Notes under the pieces: generated by a model | What the model was told of the DNA's origin: nothing | The model's input: only the letters and a program-made list of their open reading frames with translations | Database searches by the model: none | Program-made: the position numbers and the translations under genes | Shown here: in pieces, positions 20,726 through 31,566 of the stretch | How positions within the stretch are numbered: position 1 is the first letter of the stretch | How the letters are laid out: every line of letters begins with the position of its first letter | NCBI GenBank assembly: GCA_032622095.1 | Contig: CP136065.1 | Location: 24,191,141 to 24,255,140, forward strand | Length of the DNA: 64,000 nucleotides | Direction: 5' to 3' | Source of the DNA: Siphonodentalium dalli | Taxonomy: Eukaryota; Mollusca; Scaphopoda; Gadilida; Siphonodentaliidae

Positions 20726-21062
20726 CCTTTCCATGACTGGAGCTTCCTGAAATTTTGTGAAAACCCTGAGCCTCGCATATATAAGAGAATACATTGGCAC
20801 AGGGTTTTTGCCAAATTTCAAGGTAAATATTGTTAGACCAATGTATTCTCTTATATATGTGAGGCTACCTAGAGAGATTCGCATATATAAAAGAATTCAT
20901 TGGCACAGGGTTTTACAAAATTTCAAGGTAAATATTGTTAGACCATTGGCACAGGGTCTTTGCAAAATATCAAGGTAAATATTGTTAGACCAATGTATTC
21001 TCTTATATGCACTGGCCCAGGATCATTAATGCTGCACCAGCGCAGCTCCTGTCATGAAAGGG
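20726..21062 (+). mobile_element. piggyBac-like MITE, subfamily 'ATGACTGGAGC'
   Basis: TTAA at 20,722-20,725 and 21,063-21,066. Termini CCTTTCCATGACTGGAGCTTCC and …CAGCTCCTGTCATGAAAGG. Several palindromic ATATATAAGAGAAT segments lie inside. Confidence 0.82.
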
Positions 21063-21082
21063 TTAATGTATGAATGATGTTG

Positions 21083-21700
21083 TCAATTTTAATAGGACAT
21101 TTATGAAGTGAAGGATGTTGAGTAAGAATTATCGCTATGCCATTCTGAACACCATTGCAGAGTATTGAACACCATTGCAGAGTATTTTACACCAATTTAA
21201 TATTTTGGGTTTTCCAGGCGCATATATGGCTCTTCACATGCTGGCCGTACTTTGTGGTATGACCACAGGTGGTATGACCTTTCTAATAATCCTGCTCACC
21301 CAAGTGCTTGCCCTCAACAACCTAACTTCGTTTGTTGAACTTATAATATGAACATTTCCTAAGGGAACTATTCGTCAATGAGTATTTTCTAAAGAAAGGG
21401 TTAAACTATATTGCTGAAAAATCCAACGACATGGGTTGTGCTATTACAGGAAATACAGCATATGAACTACTCAGAACTATTAAATTTAGTATTTCATTCA
21501 GGGCAAGTTAATCTTGTAATGAATAGAAATAATTCCTCCATTGAAAGTCACTGTATTAATTAATGTCAGAATGATGTAGCATGTTGTCAATTTGAATGTG
21601 ACATTTATAAAACAAGGATGTTGATTAAGAATTATCACTATGCCAATCTGAACACCATTACGGAGTGTCTTATACCAATTTAATATTTTGGGTTTTTGTT
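21083..21700 (+). repeat. Diverged direct repeat pair
   Basis: Bases 21,083-21,215 and 21,575-21,697 share gttgtcaattt, gacatttat-aa, aaggatgttga-taagaattatc-ctatgcca-tctgaacaccatt, and ccaatttaatattttgggttttt. No coding content. Confidence 0.75.
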
Positions 21701-21879
21701 TTGAGTCTGTCGGTATGACCTTTCTAATAATCCCGCTCACCCATATGCTTGCCCTCATCTGGCTACACACCATCAATGGTTTCTATCTGTGATTATGGGG
21801 TTCCCTGTGATAAAAAGCATTCGGAGTTCATAAACCCTACACACCTCTGGACAAAAGATTCTTTCCTTTATCAGCCATT

Positions 21880-22315
21880 GACATCCAAGTCTGCAAATAT
21901 TGTGTCTGTCATTTGCATAATGAGATTAGTGTTGCTATCCCGCACAGTGGGAGAGCATCACAAAATTCACCCTTTCGGGACCTCATTCTGCTTAGGCCTC
22001 ATCTTCTGGCAAGTATCTATAGTCTCAAATTATTACTGTTTTTTTTCCCTTAACTGGGAAGTTTTTATATCCCCTAATTTGCAGAAGATAAATTGCATAA
22101 TCGTGGTGACTATATGGGTGATCATCACCAACTTCAACTGGGTAATTTAAATCTGATCCTAGGTCTCCCATAGCAGTTGAGGCCTAAGCAGAATGAGGTT
22201 CCCAGAGGGGGAATTTGGTGATGCTAGCCTCTACCTTGCGGGATAGCATCACTAAATTCACCCTCTGGGGAACCTCATTCTGCAAATGACAGACACCGTA
22301 TTTTAAGGCTTGGTG
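21880..22315 (+). mobile_element. 'GAATGAGGTCCCCAGAGGG' foldback MITE, diverged copy
   Basis: Ends ctgtcatttgcataatgag and ctcattctgcaaatgacagacac are inverted; internal stems ggtgaattt-gtgatgctagc pair with gctatcaca-aaattcaccct. Related copies at 22,490, 25,218, 30,310, 30,566, 30,740 and 35,050. Confidence 0.7.
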
Positions 22316-22489
22316 ACACCAGTTGGGATAGAGGCTGGTAAAAGTGCTATTTGTGTGTAATACTACAGAATACTAACTAAATTTTGTTCAGTTCTTTTCT
22401 GACATGGCTATATTCATAAGTAACGGAATTCAATATTACCAATTGACCAATATACATTTAAGATAATTGGTCTTATTTTTATGTTTACC

Positions 22490-22744
22490 CAAGCCTTGAA
22501 ATAGGGTGTCTGTCATTTGCAGAATGAGGTCCCCAGAGGGTGAATTTAGTGATGCTATCCCGCATAGCGGGCTAGCATCACCAAATTCACTCTCTGGGGA
22601 CCTCATTCTGCTGAGGTGTAAGCAGAATGAGGTCCCCAGAGGGTGAATTTGGTGATGCTAGCCCACTATGCGGGGGTAGCATCACTAAATTCACCCTCTG
22701 GGGACCTCATTCTGCAAATGACAGACACCCTATTTCAAGGCTTG
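22490..22744 (+). mobile_element. 'GAATGAGGTCCCCAGAGGG' foldback MITE, two palindromes
   Basis: Perfect termini CAAGCCTTGAAATAGGGTGT and ACACCCTATTTCAAGGCTTG enclose two successive palindromic modules, each an AGAATGAGGTCCCCAGAGGG arm around a gcgggctagc-type centre. No clear target duplication, so the superfamily is open. Confidence 0.85.
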
Positions 22745-23967
22745 TGTTTACCTACATTATTTTGATTGTGAGAGATCCTCAATATGTGAGGAGAACAAGT
22801 CTTGACGGTATACAGTAAAACCTCTCCAAACAGAACACCCTTCAGACTGATTTTTCTGGTCAGTTTTTAGAAAATCGCACCATCACGTAACATGAAGCTG
22901 CCATTAAAAAGAGCGATCAAGATGCATTTTAATAGATAAACCAAAACAATAATATTAAAGCTGACTTTATATCTGATGATCTTGTCAGTTATTAATTAAG
23001 TCGCTGATCAACAATTTGCCAATTCCTTGTTTTATGGTATTTATTGTTTTATATATACTTACATTTCTTCTCAGAATTCAATGTTGTGTGCGAAATCAGT
23101 GTGATGAATCAAATCGTTTTGAAAATAAATGTTTTGCTGACAAATTTACCGCTAGTGATTTATGGAGAATTGGTGTTTATGTTGACAGTGCTTGTGAAAA
23201 CTCCTTCTTACTATTATATAATATTGTGTGTATAGACTGATGAAAAAACAAACTGCCAATTCTCTAAATGAATTCTCAATGATTGTGAAACAGATTGTGA
23301 AACAAACAGCGACATCTAATCAGGCACGTGTTGTTATTGTCAGGCTAAAAGCTTTATATGAACAAAAGAGAACTGAATAGGCCAGTATGTTACGATATGG
23401 TACAACAACACTTATCAGACCATCATATGTTTTCGGTTTCTGGAGGTCAAAATGTATGTGTCCTGTCACTTGTGAACTCAAAAGTTTTGGTTTACAGAGG
23501 TAAATGTTAGTGAGAATGCACTTACATGATTGTTCGTTCGGTGTGGAGAGGGATTCGGTTTATAGAGGGTCCAGTTTGGAGAGGTTTTACTGTACTAATC
23601 ATACTCAGATCTCAGTGCTAACTTTGTGATCAGAAAGGCATGAAATAGATATTTGTCCTTCACCAGCACCTAGCTCAATATATCATGCCATCTGTCTTTA
23701 GTCTTGCTATGCCTGTAGAGATCATATTCCACAAGTTCATAACCTGGGAACACACTTTTTGTTGCAGGTAAATATATGTTTATAGTTAATACATGTTCCT
23801 TATTTCACAGTAGGTGATTTAGGCAGCTTTGTGAGCCGATATTGCTTTGCATCACTTATCATCATGGAATTTCCCCTGTGTAACCATTCAATGTTTATTG
23901 CGATATTGTCTCACAAAAGTCACCTAAATCATGCAATCTTGAGTTGGGACCACACCATACTGTGAAA
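22745..23967 (+). other. Intron; possible MITE with 'acagtaaaacctctccaaac' ends
   Basis: TACAGTAAAACCTCTCCAAAC at 22,811 is the inverse of GTTTGGAGAGGTTTTACTGTA at 23,574: a TA-flanked pair spanning 22,813-23,592, consistent with a Tc1/mariner-type non-autonomous element. No transposase frame is seen between them. Confidence 0.65.
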
Positions 23968-23969
23968 TA

Positions 23970-24144
23970 CAGTAATGCTCTAAGTAATCGACTCCTTAAC
24001 TACAGTAGAATTATGGGTAACTTTTCAGGATTTAGTCGGAAATATGGCTTGTTGCCATTCTTCGGAAAGCTCTCAGTGAAAAATCCTGAAAAGTTACCCA
24101 TAATTCTGCTGTGGTTAAGGAGTCGATTACTTAGAGCATTACTG
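23970..24144 (+). mobile_element. Foldback mariner-like MITE (CAGTAATGC), copy 1
   Basis: TA-flanked near-perfect palindrome: CAGTAATGCTCTAAGTAATC … GATTACTTAGAGCATTACTG, with arms of about 80 bp and a short centre (ggaaagctctcagtgaaaaa). Same family at 27,520, 31,217 and 36,218. Confidence 0.88.
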
Positions 24145-24146
24145 TA

Positions 24147-25110
24147 GATTACTAAGGAACAGGTATTAAATATACATAATCTGAATTAACGCTCTTAATT
24201 AAATTTCTATTTATTTAGCCTCGGGGGTAAAATATATTTGATTCAAGTCGAGGAACCCAACCATCAAAGCTCAGTTATCAGATATAAATTTTTAAAATAA
24301 GTTATTTTTCAAAATCTGGACAAGCCGACCGACGTACTCTCGATACCAAATTGCGTTGAACAAATTGTTGATAATATAACACGTTTTGGAAAATTTTATA
24401 CCAGAGTTGACAGTGGTTAGCATTATTTTTGGGTAATTAATCGATTCTGATAACTAAGGGTCTTTTGAAGAAATGTTGTTGTTGGAATCTGATGATATGG
24501 AGACCATCAAATCGGATTGTGTACCTTTAACAAAGAAATACATTCCCTGCATTAATAGTTTTGTTCAATGTTATAACGTTCCCCGTCAGAATAGGTCTGC
24601 ACATAAAAAAGGTCCCATGTTTTGAACTGGTTGAGTATGATCTCTATGGGCGTATCCATGCAGACTAGAGATTCATGGCATGATCTCTTAGCACAGCTGC
24701 ATTCCCAAGCTATTATAGACAGAGGAAACATGGTCTCACAGAACTCATGGTTCATAACCTCTTGCGCATATACAATACACTCCTTTACAGATGGAATATT
24801 TGAAGCTTTGTATACATGTATTTGTAATTGTATTGTGTTTATTTCAGGCAAGATATGCCCATATATAGTCATACATACGACATATAATTACAAATTAAAT
24901 ATAAAGAAGTTGATTCCAATGATTGAATAAATTAGACCGATAGATCAGATCTGAGTTACAAATAATTAATAGCATTCAAAATACTGTTTAAAGATTTATA
25001 AATTCTTACACAAAATCCATCAGAATTGTATCAGAGAAGGAATAATACCCGGTAAGGAAATCAACTGATTTTGCTGAAACTATTTTTATATGCCTGTTTT
25101 GAAGAAAAAA
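24147..25110 (+). other. Intron sequence, no gene seen
   Basis: Overlapping frames of ~100 codons on both strands at 24,552-24,930 have no splice context or motif I recognise. Left unannotated as genes. Confidence 0.5.
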
Positions 25111-25510
25111 ACGGGACATATTATATTATTGGTCAGTCCATCGGGTCATCGTACCATCTGTCTGTTTGCTTTTTCGTTTTCGGATGATAACTTTAGTAAG
25201 TATAACAATCCTAATACAGAATGAGGTCCCCAGAGGGTGAATTTAGTGATGCTACCCCGCATAGCGGGCTAGCATCACCAAATTCACTCTCTGGGGACCT
25301 CATTCTGCAAATGACAGACACCCTATTTCAAGGCTTGAAGTATAAACTGAATGGAATGAAATTTGTTATGTGGCTTTACTAGCCCAAAATACAGGTCAAG
25401 TTAGAATTTTGGTTCCGCCAGCTAGTTTTCAGCAGGGTTATGGCCCTTTGTTGAAATTACCACCGCACCACGGGTGTATTTTGCCATGCCCTAGCGATGC
25501 TCTTGTTGGG
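25110..25510 (+). repeat. Dispersed repeat ('gatgataactttag' family), copy 2, split by a MITE
   Basis: Copy of the 9350-9760 repeat (cggatgataactttagtaag, ctgaatggaatgaaatttg, cccaaaatacaggtcaa, ttttgccatgccctagcgat). It is interrupted at about 25,218-25,338 by a GAATGAGGTCCCCAGAGGG palindrome. Confidence 0.75.
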
Positions 25511-25584
25511 AATTTTAACTTCTAATGATTTATAAGGCCACATTCCTCTCCGTTGAAAGAATATTGTTTTTAATTGTTTTACAG

Positions 25585-25694
25585 GGAAGTGAGAGATGTG
25601 CAATTCCTGCCAGAAAAGCTGACAAATAAACTTGCCAAAGAGCTTTCAGAACAGTTTCATAAAATAGAACAAGATTACAAAGCATATATAACCG
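25585..25694 (+). CDS. DLG5: DLG5-like MAGUK, GK-domain exon
   Basis: Acceptor aattgttttacag, donor ACCG|GTAAGA, phase 2 in and phase 1 out, 110 bp. It encodes (R)-E-V-R-D-V-Q-F-L-P-E-K-L-T-N-K then LAKELSEQFHKIEQDYKAYI-T. This is the helical LID/late-GK segment: (K/R)-E-x-R-D-x-x-x-L-x-x-K-x-T … E-Q-F-x-x-(x)-x-x-(L/I)-E-Q-(E/D)-Y as in DLG5. The donor context is tandemly duplicated downstream (25,744-25,905). Confidence 0.9.
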
Positions 25695-25910
25695 GTAAGA
25701 CAGAAAATATCCTCCTCATCCTTATAGAATGTCCTCATAGAATACATAACAGGTAAGACAGAAAATATCCTCCTCATCCTTATAGAATACATAACAGGTG
25801 AGACAGCAAAATATCCTCCTCATCCTTATAGAATACATAACAGGTAAGACAGCAAAATATCCTCCTCATCCTTATAGAATACATAACAGGTAAGACAGCA
25901 AAATTAGTTT
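25689..25910 (+). repeat. 46-bp tandem repeat copying the exon donor
   Basis: Real donor GT at 25,695, then further AACAGGT(A/G)AGACAG contexts with GT near 25,753, 25,798, 25,844 and 25,890. The unit is ggtaagacagcaaaatatcc plus tcctcatccttatagaatacataaca. The first interval is longer (58 bp). Confidence 0.92.
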
Positions 25911-25949
25911 GTTTGGGTTTTCCGTTTTAGAGTTATTCATCTTTGAGGA

Positions 25950-26348
25950 CACAATGAGGACAGATATCTCAGCCACAGGTTGTCGGATCTCGACGGATGT
26001 TCATCACAATGAGGACAGATATCTCAGCCACAGGTTGTCGGATCTCGACGGATGTTCACCACAATGAGGACTTTCAGGAGGAATGTTCGATTTCTCTATT
26101 TTTGGTTTTCCATTCTAGATTTATTTGGGAAAACGTAGCCAAATATCAGATAGATATACATGTATATATTTTTATACCCCTCACATAACAAAGGGAGGGG
26201 GTGGTGTTATATAGGAATCCGAATTTCTTTGGTATAGTTATCCCCTTATTCGATTTAGAATTTTTTTGCAACATGCATAATATTTTCTCTGCTTGTATGC
26301 CTTGTGGTTTTTTTTTCTTCAATAAACAAATAGGTTAATAAGTTTTAA
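25950..26348 (+). repeat. Intron with a ~54-bp duplication and a dispersed repeat end
   Basis: acaatgaggacagatatctc plus agccacaggttgtcggatctcgacggatgttca occurs twice (about 25,951-26,060). Near 26,170 begins 'tttatacccctcacataacaaaggg', a repeat-like stretch; no gene. Confidence 0.7.
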
Positions 26349-26693
26349 CCCTTTTATGACTGGAGCTTCCTGAAATTTTGCGAAAACCCTGTGCCAATAT
26401 ATTCTCTCATATATGTGAGTCGCCCATAGGGTGTTTCATATATATAAGAGAATGCATTGGCCTAACAATATTACTTTGACCGTGTAAGCCACTGCATTCT
26501 CTTCTATATGCAAGGCTCCCTATGGGCGACTCGCATATATAAGAAAATGCATTGGCCTAACAATATTTACCTTGACCTTGTAAGCCAGTGCATTCTCTTA
26601 TATTTGCTAGGCTTCCTATGGGAGACTCGCATATATAAGAGAATACACTGGCACAGGATATTTAATGCTGCACCAGCTCCCATCATGAAAGGG
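26349..26693 (+). mobile_element. piggyBac-like MITE, subfamily 'ATGACTGGAGC'
   Basis: TTAA at 26,345-26,348 and 26,694-26,697. Termini CCCTTTTATGACTGGAGCTTCC and …AGCTCCCATCATGAAAGGG. Three palindromes of the ATGCATTCTCTTATATATGC type lie in a row. Confidence 0.88.
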
Positions 26694-26913
26694 TTAATGT
26701 ATCCCAATTGTGCTGCAGGGTGTATCCTTAGTCCCAGTTGGAGGGTCCCACTTTTAGTTTTTATTCCAACAGATATTCTAGTCTCTGTGATTTATATAGC
26801 TTTGCAGCACTTCATGATCATAGTCTTAGAAGTCTAATTAGAAATCTAACTGTTGATTGGTCGAATTGTGGTGATTGTAATCTAACTCTTGATTGGTTTT
26901 ATTGTAGTGACAG

Positions 26914-27011
26914 TACAGGCCGGGAACATGGCTAGAATGTGTACTCAAATCAAGACTGTGATAGCTGCTGAACAGAAGAAGACTATCTGGGTACCGTCTG
27001 AACTGCTGTGA
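26914..27011 (+). CDS. DLG5: DLG5-like MAGUK, terminal coding exon with stop
   Basis: Acceptor tattgtagtgacag, phase 1 in; reads V-Q-A-G-N-M-A-R-M-C-T-Q-I-K-T-V-I-A-A then EQKKTIWVPSELL and TGA. The pattern (V/I)-x-x-G-x-(x)-x-x-(I/M)-C-T-Q-I-x-x-x-(V/I)-x-x-E-Q-x-K-x-(L/I)-W-(I/V)-P ends DLG5 proteins; CARD11-type MAGUKs also end E-E-Q-R-K-T-I-W-V. The C-T-Q-I and E-Q-F-…-E-Q-x-Y pieces favour DLG5. The nine exons sum to 696 nt in one frame including the stop. Confidence 0.9.
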
Positions 27012-27192
27012 AATGGGAAATAACTCTATAAAGCTGTCTGGGTGCCTTGAGAACTGCTGTGAAATGGGAAATAACTCTATTAAGCTATCTGGGTGCCTTG
27101 AAAACTGCTGTGAAATTAGAAATAACTTTTATAAAGCTATCTGGGTGCCTTGAGAACTGCTGTGAATTGGGAGATATCTTTACAAATCTATA
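26980..27192 (+). repeat. 51-bp tandem repeat copying the stop codon and coding end
   Basis: actatctgggtaccgtctga then actgctgtgaaatgggaaataactctataaag, covering the last ~10 codons, TGA and start of the 3'UTR, is repeated about 3.7 times (period 51-52; 'aactgctgtga' recurs near 27,052, 27,103 and 27,155). Copies diverge a little from each other. No confident polyadenylation site seen. Confidence 0.92.
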
Positions 27193-27519
27193 TAAATGCT
27201 TTGCTGAGCTGTTGCGTGGAGGACACAATTCTTACAAATATATTAGAAAGTCTTTAAAGATTCTAGAAAGCAAGATCATAAAACTGATTGGATAGCTAGC
27301 TTATCAGCCACATCAGAAGTGTAAGAAACTATTTAGGTCTATGTATGTCATAAGATTTACTGCAACAAGGGCCTCAAAAAGGACCCCGAAATGATATTCA
27401 AAAACAAAATAAGTGCTGACCGATTTTGCTGTTCCAGAAACTCTTTGTCAGAGTATTACACTGAATTATCGTGACCTGATTTCCATGTTCTAAGTGTATG
27501 TGCTTTATGTATTAACTTA
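27193..27519 (+). other. Presumed 3'UTR / intergenic, nothing else seen
   Basis: No ORF or repeat recognised. I do not see a convincing AATAAA plus cleavage context for the upstream gene. Confidence 0.4.
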
Positions 27520-27709
27520 CAGTAATGCCCTAAATAATCGACTCCTTAACCACAGCAGATTATTTAGTTGGAAATATGGCTTGTTGCCATTCATCGGAAA
27601 GCTCTCAGAGCTTTCCGATGAAGCCAACAAGCTATATTTCCGACTAAATCATGAAAAGTTACCCATAATTCTGCTGTTGTTAAGGAGTCGATTATTGAGG
27701 GCATTACTG
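27520..27709 (+). mobile_element. Foldback mariner-like MITE (CAGTAATGC), copy 2
   Basis: TA-flanked CAGTAATGCCCTAAATAATC … TAATGCCCTCAATAATCGAC on the reverse strand. Centre gctctcagagctttccgatg; the left arm lacks part of 'atgggtaacttttcagg' present in the right arm. Confidence 0.85.
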
Positions 27710-27788
27710 TAGAACATTATGGATAATATAGGTCGCATACTGTAAAGACATTATTTCACCAGGTAGCGATGGTTTCTACACTGAGTGA

Positions 27789-27900
27789 TCAGTGTTCGTG
27801 CTGGACCAAAAAATCTTCTGGCCAAAGAAGTGGCCAAATGAAAATTTAGTGGCCAAATTAAAAAAAATTAAATCCTCATTTTCTGGGCTCACAATTGATT
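27789..27900 (+). mobile_element. hAT-like MITE end fragment
   Basis: CAGTGTTCGTGCTGGACC start and repeated 'ggccaaat'; matches the reverse complement of 12,036-12,118. Only one end is present. Confidence 0.6.
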
Positions 27901-28046
27901 ACTTAATTATATTTTTTAACTATATAATTCTCTCACTCTATGTCACTGAAACTCACACCATCATGATATGGCCATAACTACCGAACATGATGTGAAACCC
28001 CAAGTAACCAAATCTAATTTCAACCTTATGCCATTAGTACAATGCT

Positions 28047-28362
28047 CTGACTAAGGGGACAAACAGAATTATCTGGTGTTATTTCATCATGCCCTCCATA
28101 GCTAAACACCATGGGAACCGACATGGTCTGACTAAGGGACAAACATAATTATCTGGTGTTATTTCATCATGGCCTCCATAGCTAAACACCATGGGAACCG
28201 ACATGGTCTGACTAAGGGACAAACAGAATTATCTGGTGTTATTTCATCATGGCCTCCATAGCTAAACACCATGGGAACCGACATGGTCTGACTAAGGGAC
28301 AAACAGAATTATCTGGTGTTATTTCATCATGGCCTCCATAGCTAAACACCATGGGAACCGAC
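28047..28362 (+). repeat. 80-bp minisatellite, four copies
   Basis: Unit ctgactaagggacaaacaga … ccatgggaaccgacatggt, period exactly 80 (starts near 28,048, 28,128, 28,208, 28,288). The first copy has one extra G and 'gccctcc' for 'ggcctcc'. Confidence 0.95.
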
Positions 28363-28470
28363 GTCATAATTTACTTGAAAAATGCAGCAAGATGTCCACA
28401 CTGAAGTGATTCATTGCTTCCTTCACTTATAATAACCAAAACAGATAGGGAATGAGCTATGTACTGTGTA

Positions 28471-29041
28471 CACCCGTCAGTAAGCCCAGGGGGATAATGC
28501 ATGTTTTTTGTATACACCCGTTCAGTAAGCCCAGGGATCTAGTGCACGTTTTTGCTAAAAAATCACATGATAATAACCAGAAACAGCGATCAACAAATAC
28601 ATTTGGGATCAATTTGAATAAGGCTGTAAATTTTGGGATTAATTTGTAAACAAGATAGGGTTAGATGATGAGATCACATGTTAATTTAGTTACACTAATG
28701 CTTATTAATCAAGATAATTCTTATAAAAACACAGCAGTGAGATGCAGGTGAACATATATCACTCTTTTTCATTATCAAAGGATCTTGCAAAAACAGCATG
28801 TCATTACTCCACACCCCATTGGATTTAATTTTTTAAGAAAAACAACTGGAATAATTATAAAAGCACAGATGTGCTTGAATATCTTCTCCTATTCTAAAGG
28901 ATAGAAAGACTTGATTGTATTCACCTTCCAAATGCTCAAAAATGGGGGTGGGCTTATCTACGGTGACTACCCGATGTTTTATTTAGGGTAAAAAAAACCC
29001 AGACTGGGCTTATCTTCAAGGATGGGCTTACTGACGGGGTG
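28471..29041 (+). mobile_element. TA-flanked non-autonomous DNA transposon (CACCCGTCAGTAAGCCC)
   Basis: TA at 28,469-28,470 and 29,042-29,043. Termini CACCCGTCAGTAAGCCC and GGGCTTACTGACGGGGTG are inverted (one mismatch). The left end is partly duplicated: a second cacccgttcagtaagcccaggg occurs at 28,515. No transposase. Confidence 0.8.
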
Positions 29042-29043
29042 TA

Positions 29044-30300
29044 TAAAGTATATAAATTTTTGCTAGCTCACTATGAATCCCGTCCCCATCGTAAATATGA
29101 TTGTTGAGAAAATATAAGTAAGTGACTTCGGTCACCATTTTTCGAGGTTGTGATATTTGAACAACAATATCTCTTTAAAACAAATATTTTCAATATCCGC
29201 TTTGCAGTATCCGAGATGAGTTGTTGGGATAGCTCATTAGTCTAATAGCTTGCTTATATTATATTTGGAAAATATAAAGAAAACAAATGTTGAAATTACC
29301 GCGTCTGATATCCTGCCGTTAATATCCAGCAAATTATGACGTAGGTTCCCAGCACTGGACAATATCTTGATAAGCCAGAAAGATGAACTTCAATTGTTAC
29401 AATCTTTAACATGCAAAACATTCATCGATATTCCCATGGTAGAAACATTTCCACATGGCGTATGATATGTGAATGATTTACGAGAACCGTGTGAATACTT
29501 CCAATCAGAACACACAGAGCACAATGAGAGCTTGCAGACATTGACCAAGCCACGCAAATCGCCAGCGAAATTGCCACCAAATAATAACAATAATACGTTT
29601 ATTTGCACAATAATAAATGAAACATTTGCAAAAAACTTCAAACAAAATTGTGTTATTGCACAGGAGCCACGTAACCTAGGTGGTCACCTTCCTGCTGCCC
29701 CTAAATAAACAGTGTAATACAAAATATGATGGCATATTTACAAATTAGACACAAGCTCGAAGTTGACTGCAAGTGTACAATCGAATTGTTGAATGCTTTC
29801 ATCGTTTGCATGAGGTACAACGAGGAATATAAAAGAAGTTCCAATGGACAGGTATTTGTTTTAAACACTTGTTTTAGCATGTGACATTACCATTTTACCA
29901 CTATCAGCATACATGTATCAATTTAACGGGAGTTTATAAATTAAGGAAGTTTTATTAATTCAGATTGTACATCTATACTTGTTGATATATTAATGTGCCT
30001 TGCAATATTTTATCAGCCTTGCCAATATATGGAATCGAATTATGCAATATTGAATAATTAAGCTCATCATGATAGGACCAATATAGAGAAATTCTATGTC
30101 TGTGGGGGTTATGTGATTATGTGATACATATGTCTGTGGGGGTTATGTGATTATGTGATACATATGTTTGTGCTTTGTCTGATGTGAGTTTACCTTGGTG
30201 AATACTTGTTGTACATCTCTCTCTCTCTCACTCACTCTCTCTTCCTTACCATTATTGACCACTCTCATTACCCACTTTCCCTTCATGCTTCTGTCCCAAG
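29044..30300 (+). other. Intergenic, nothing firm
   Basis: Two 37-bp direct repeats (atgtctgtgggggttatgtg) at 30,095-30,168 and a (CT)n tract at 30,216-30,243. No coding region supported. Confidence 0.5.
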
Positions 30301-30309
30301 TCTGAGTTT

Positions 30310-31000
30310 AGTGTGCCTGTCATTTGCAGAATGAGGTCCCCCAGAGAGTGAATTTAGTGATGCTATCCTGCATATTGGGCTTCACCCTCTGGGGACCACA
30401 TTATGTATGGCCACATCTGCTTTGGGAGACATAGACTCAGATGCAATGTGTCTTCTGCCAATTTGGGGATATAGAGAAACCAAACTAAAAAAGAAATAGA
30501 ATCTATGCAAAGAAGTTTCTATAGAAATTTTATAATAAAGAAACTTTGCAGAGAAGATGAGTCCTAAACATAATGAGGTCCCCAGAGGGGGAATTTAGTG
30601 ATGCTAGCCTGCTATTAAATTCACCCTCTGGGGGACCTCATTCTGCAAATGACAGGCACACTAAATTCAGGCTTGTTCTGTCCCATCTGCAACCTGACTA
30701 GAGTTGAACCCTTTCTGTACTGAATGGATTCTCCCATCAAGCCTGCAAATAGTGTGTCTGTCATTCGCAGAATGAGGTCCCCAGAGGGTGAATTTAGTGG
30801 CGCTATCCCACGCAGCGGGCTAGCATCACACTTTGGGAACCTCATTCTGCTTAGGCCTTGCTATGGGAGGCCTAAGATCAGACTGAAGTTCCCCAATAAC
30901 TAAAAAACAATGTTAATTTGAGACTATTGATGCTTCCAAGAAGATAAAGCAGAATGAGGTCCCCAGAGGACTTTTAATTTGGTGACGCTTGTCTGATTAT
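30310..31000 (+). repeat. Cluster of GAATGAGGTCCCCAGAGGG palindromes
   Basis: At least four partial copies: 30,318-30,405, 30,566-30,672 (lacking its centre), 30,740-30,865 and a half copy at about 30,950-30,975. Each has the AGAATGAGGTCCCCAGAG arm; several lack the full partner arm. Confidence 0.8.
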
Positions 31001-31216
31001 TCTTTCGCATCTTGTTTAATTTATAACTATTTCTTAATACTATGATTCTCACAAACATTTACTATGCCAGGAATGCACTCCATATTTATAAATGGTTTAT
31101 TAAGTCATGTTGGGAATGCCGCTTCATTGTAGAAATGAATATAATGGACACATTTAGAGACGTACATCCATTCGGATTATTGTCGGCGTTTCAAAGAGAC
31201 TGGTGAAAAGATAATA

Positions 31217-31428
31217 CAGTAATGCTCTAATTAATCGACCTCTTAACCACAGCAGAATTATGGGTAACTTTTCAGGATTTAGTCGGAAATATGGCTTGTT
31301 GCCATTCATCGGAAAGCTCTCGGGGAGCTTTCCGATGAATGGCAACAAGCCATATTTCCGACTAAATCCTGAAAAGTTCCATAATTTTGCTGTGGTTGTT
31401 AAGAGGTCGATTAATTAGAGCATTACTG
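31217..31428 (+). mobile_element. Foldback mariner-like MITE (CAGTAATGC), copy 3
   Basis: TA-flanked palindrome with ~100-bp arms: ggaaatatggcttgttgcca ttcatcggaaagctc on the left is mirrored immediately after the centre ggggagctttccgatg. Confidence 0.88.
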
Positions 31429-31566
31429 TACAAGAGTAGAATGATTCATATTCTTTGGTGGGAAATATTCAGATAATAAGTTTAACAAACAAATGGTCGT
31501 TAGTGGAACTTATTATCTGAATATTTCCCAAGGGAGCTACTCGCCAATGAGTATTTTGAAAGGGTG

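Noticed and set aside
24552-24930. Overlapping ~100-codon frames on both strands
   Set aside because: No motif, no splice context, inside an intron of the DLG5-like gene; cannot be supported as a gene.
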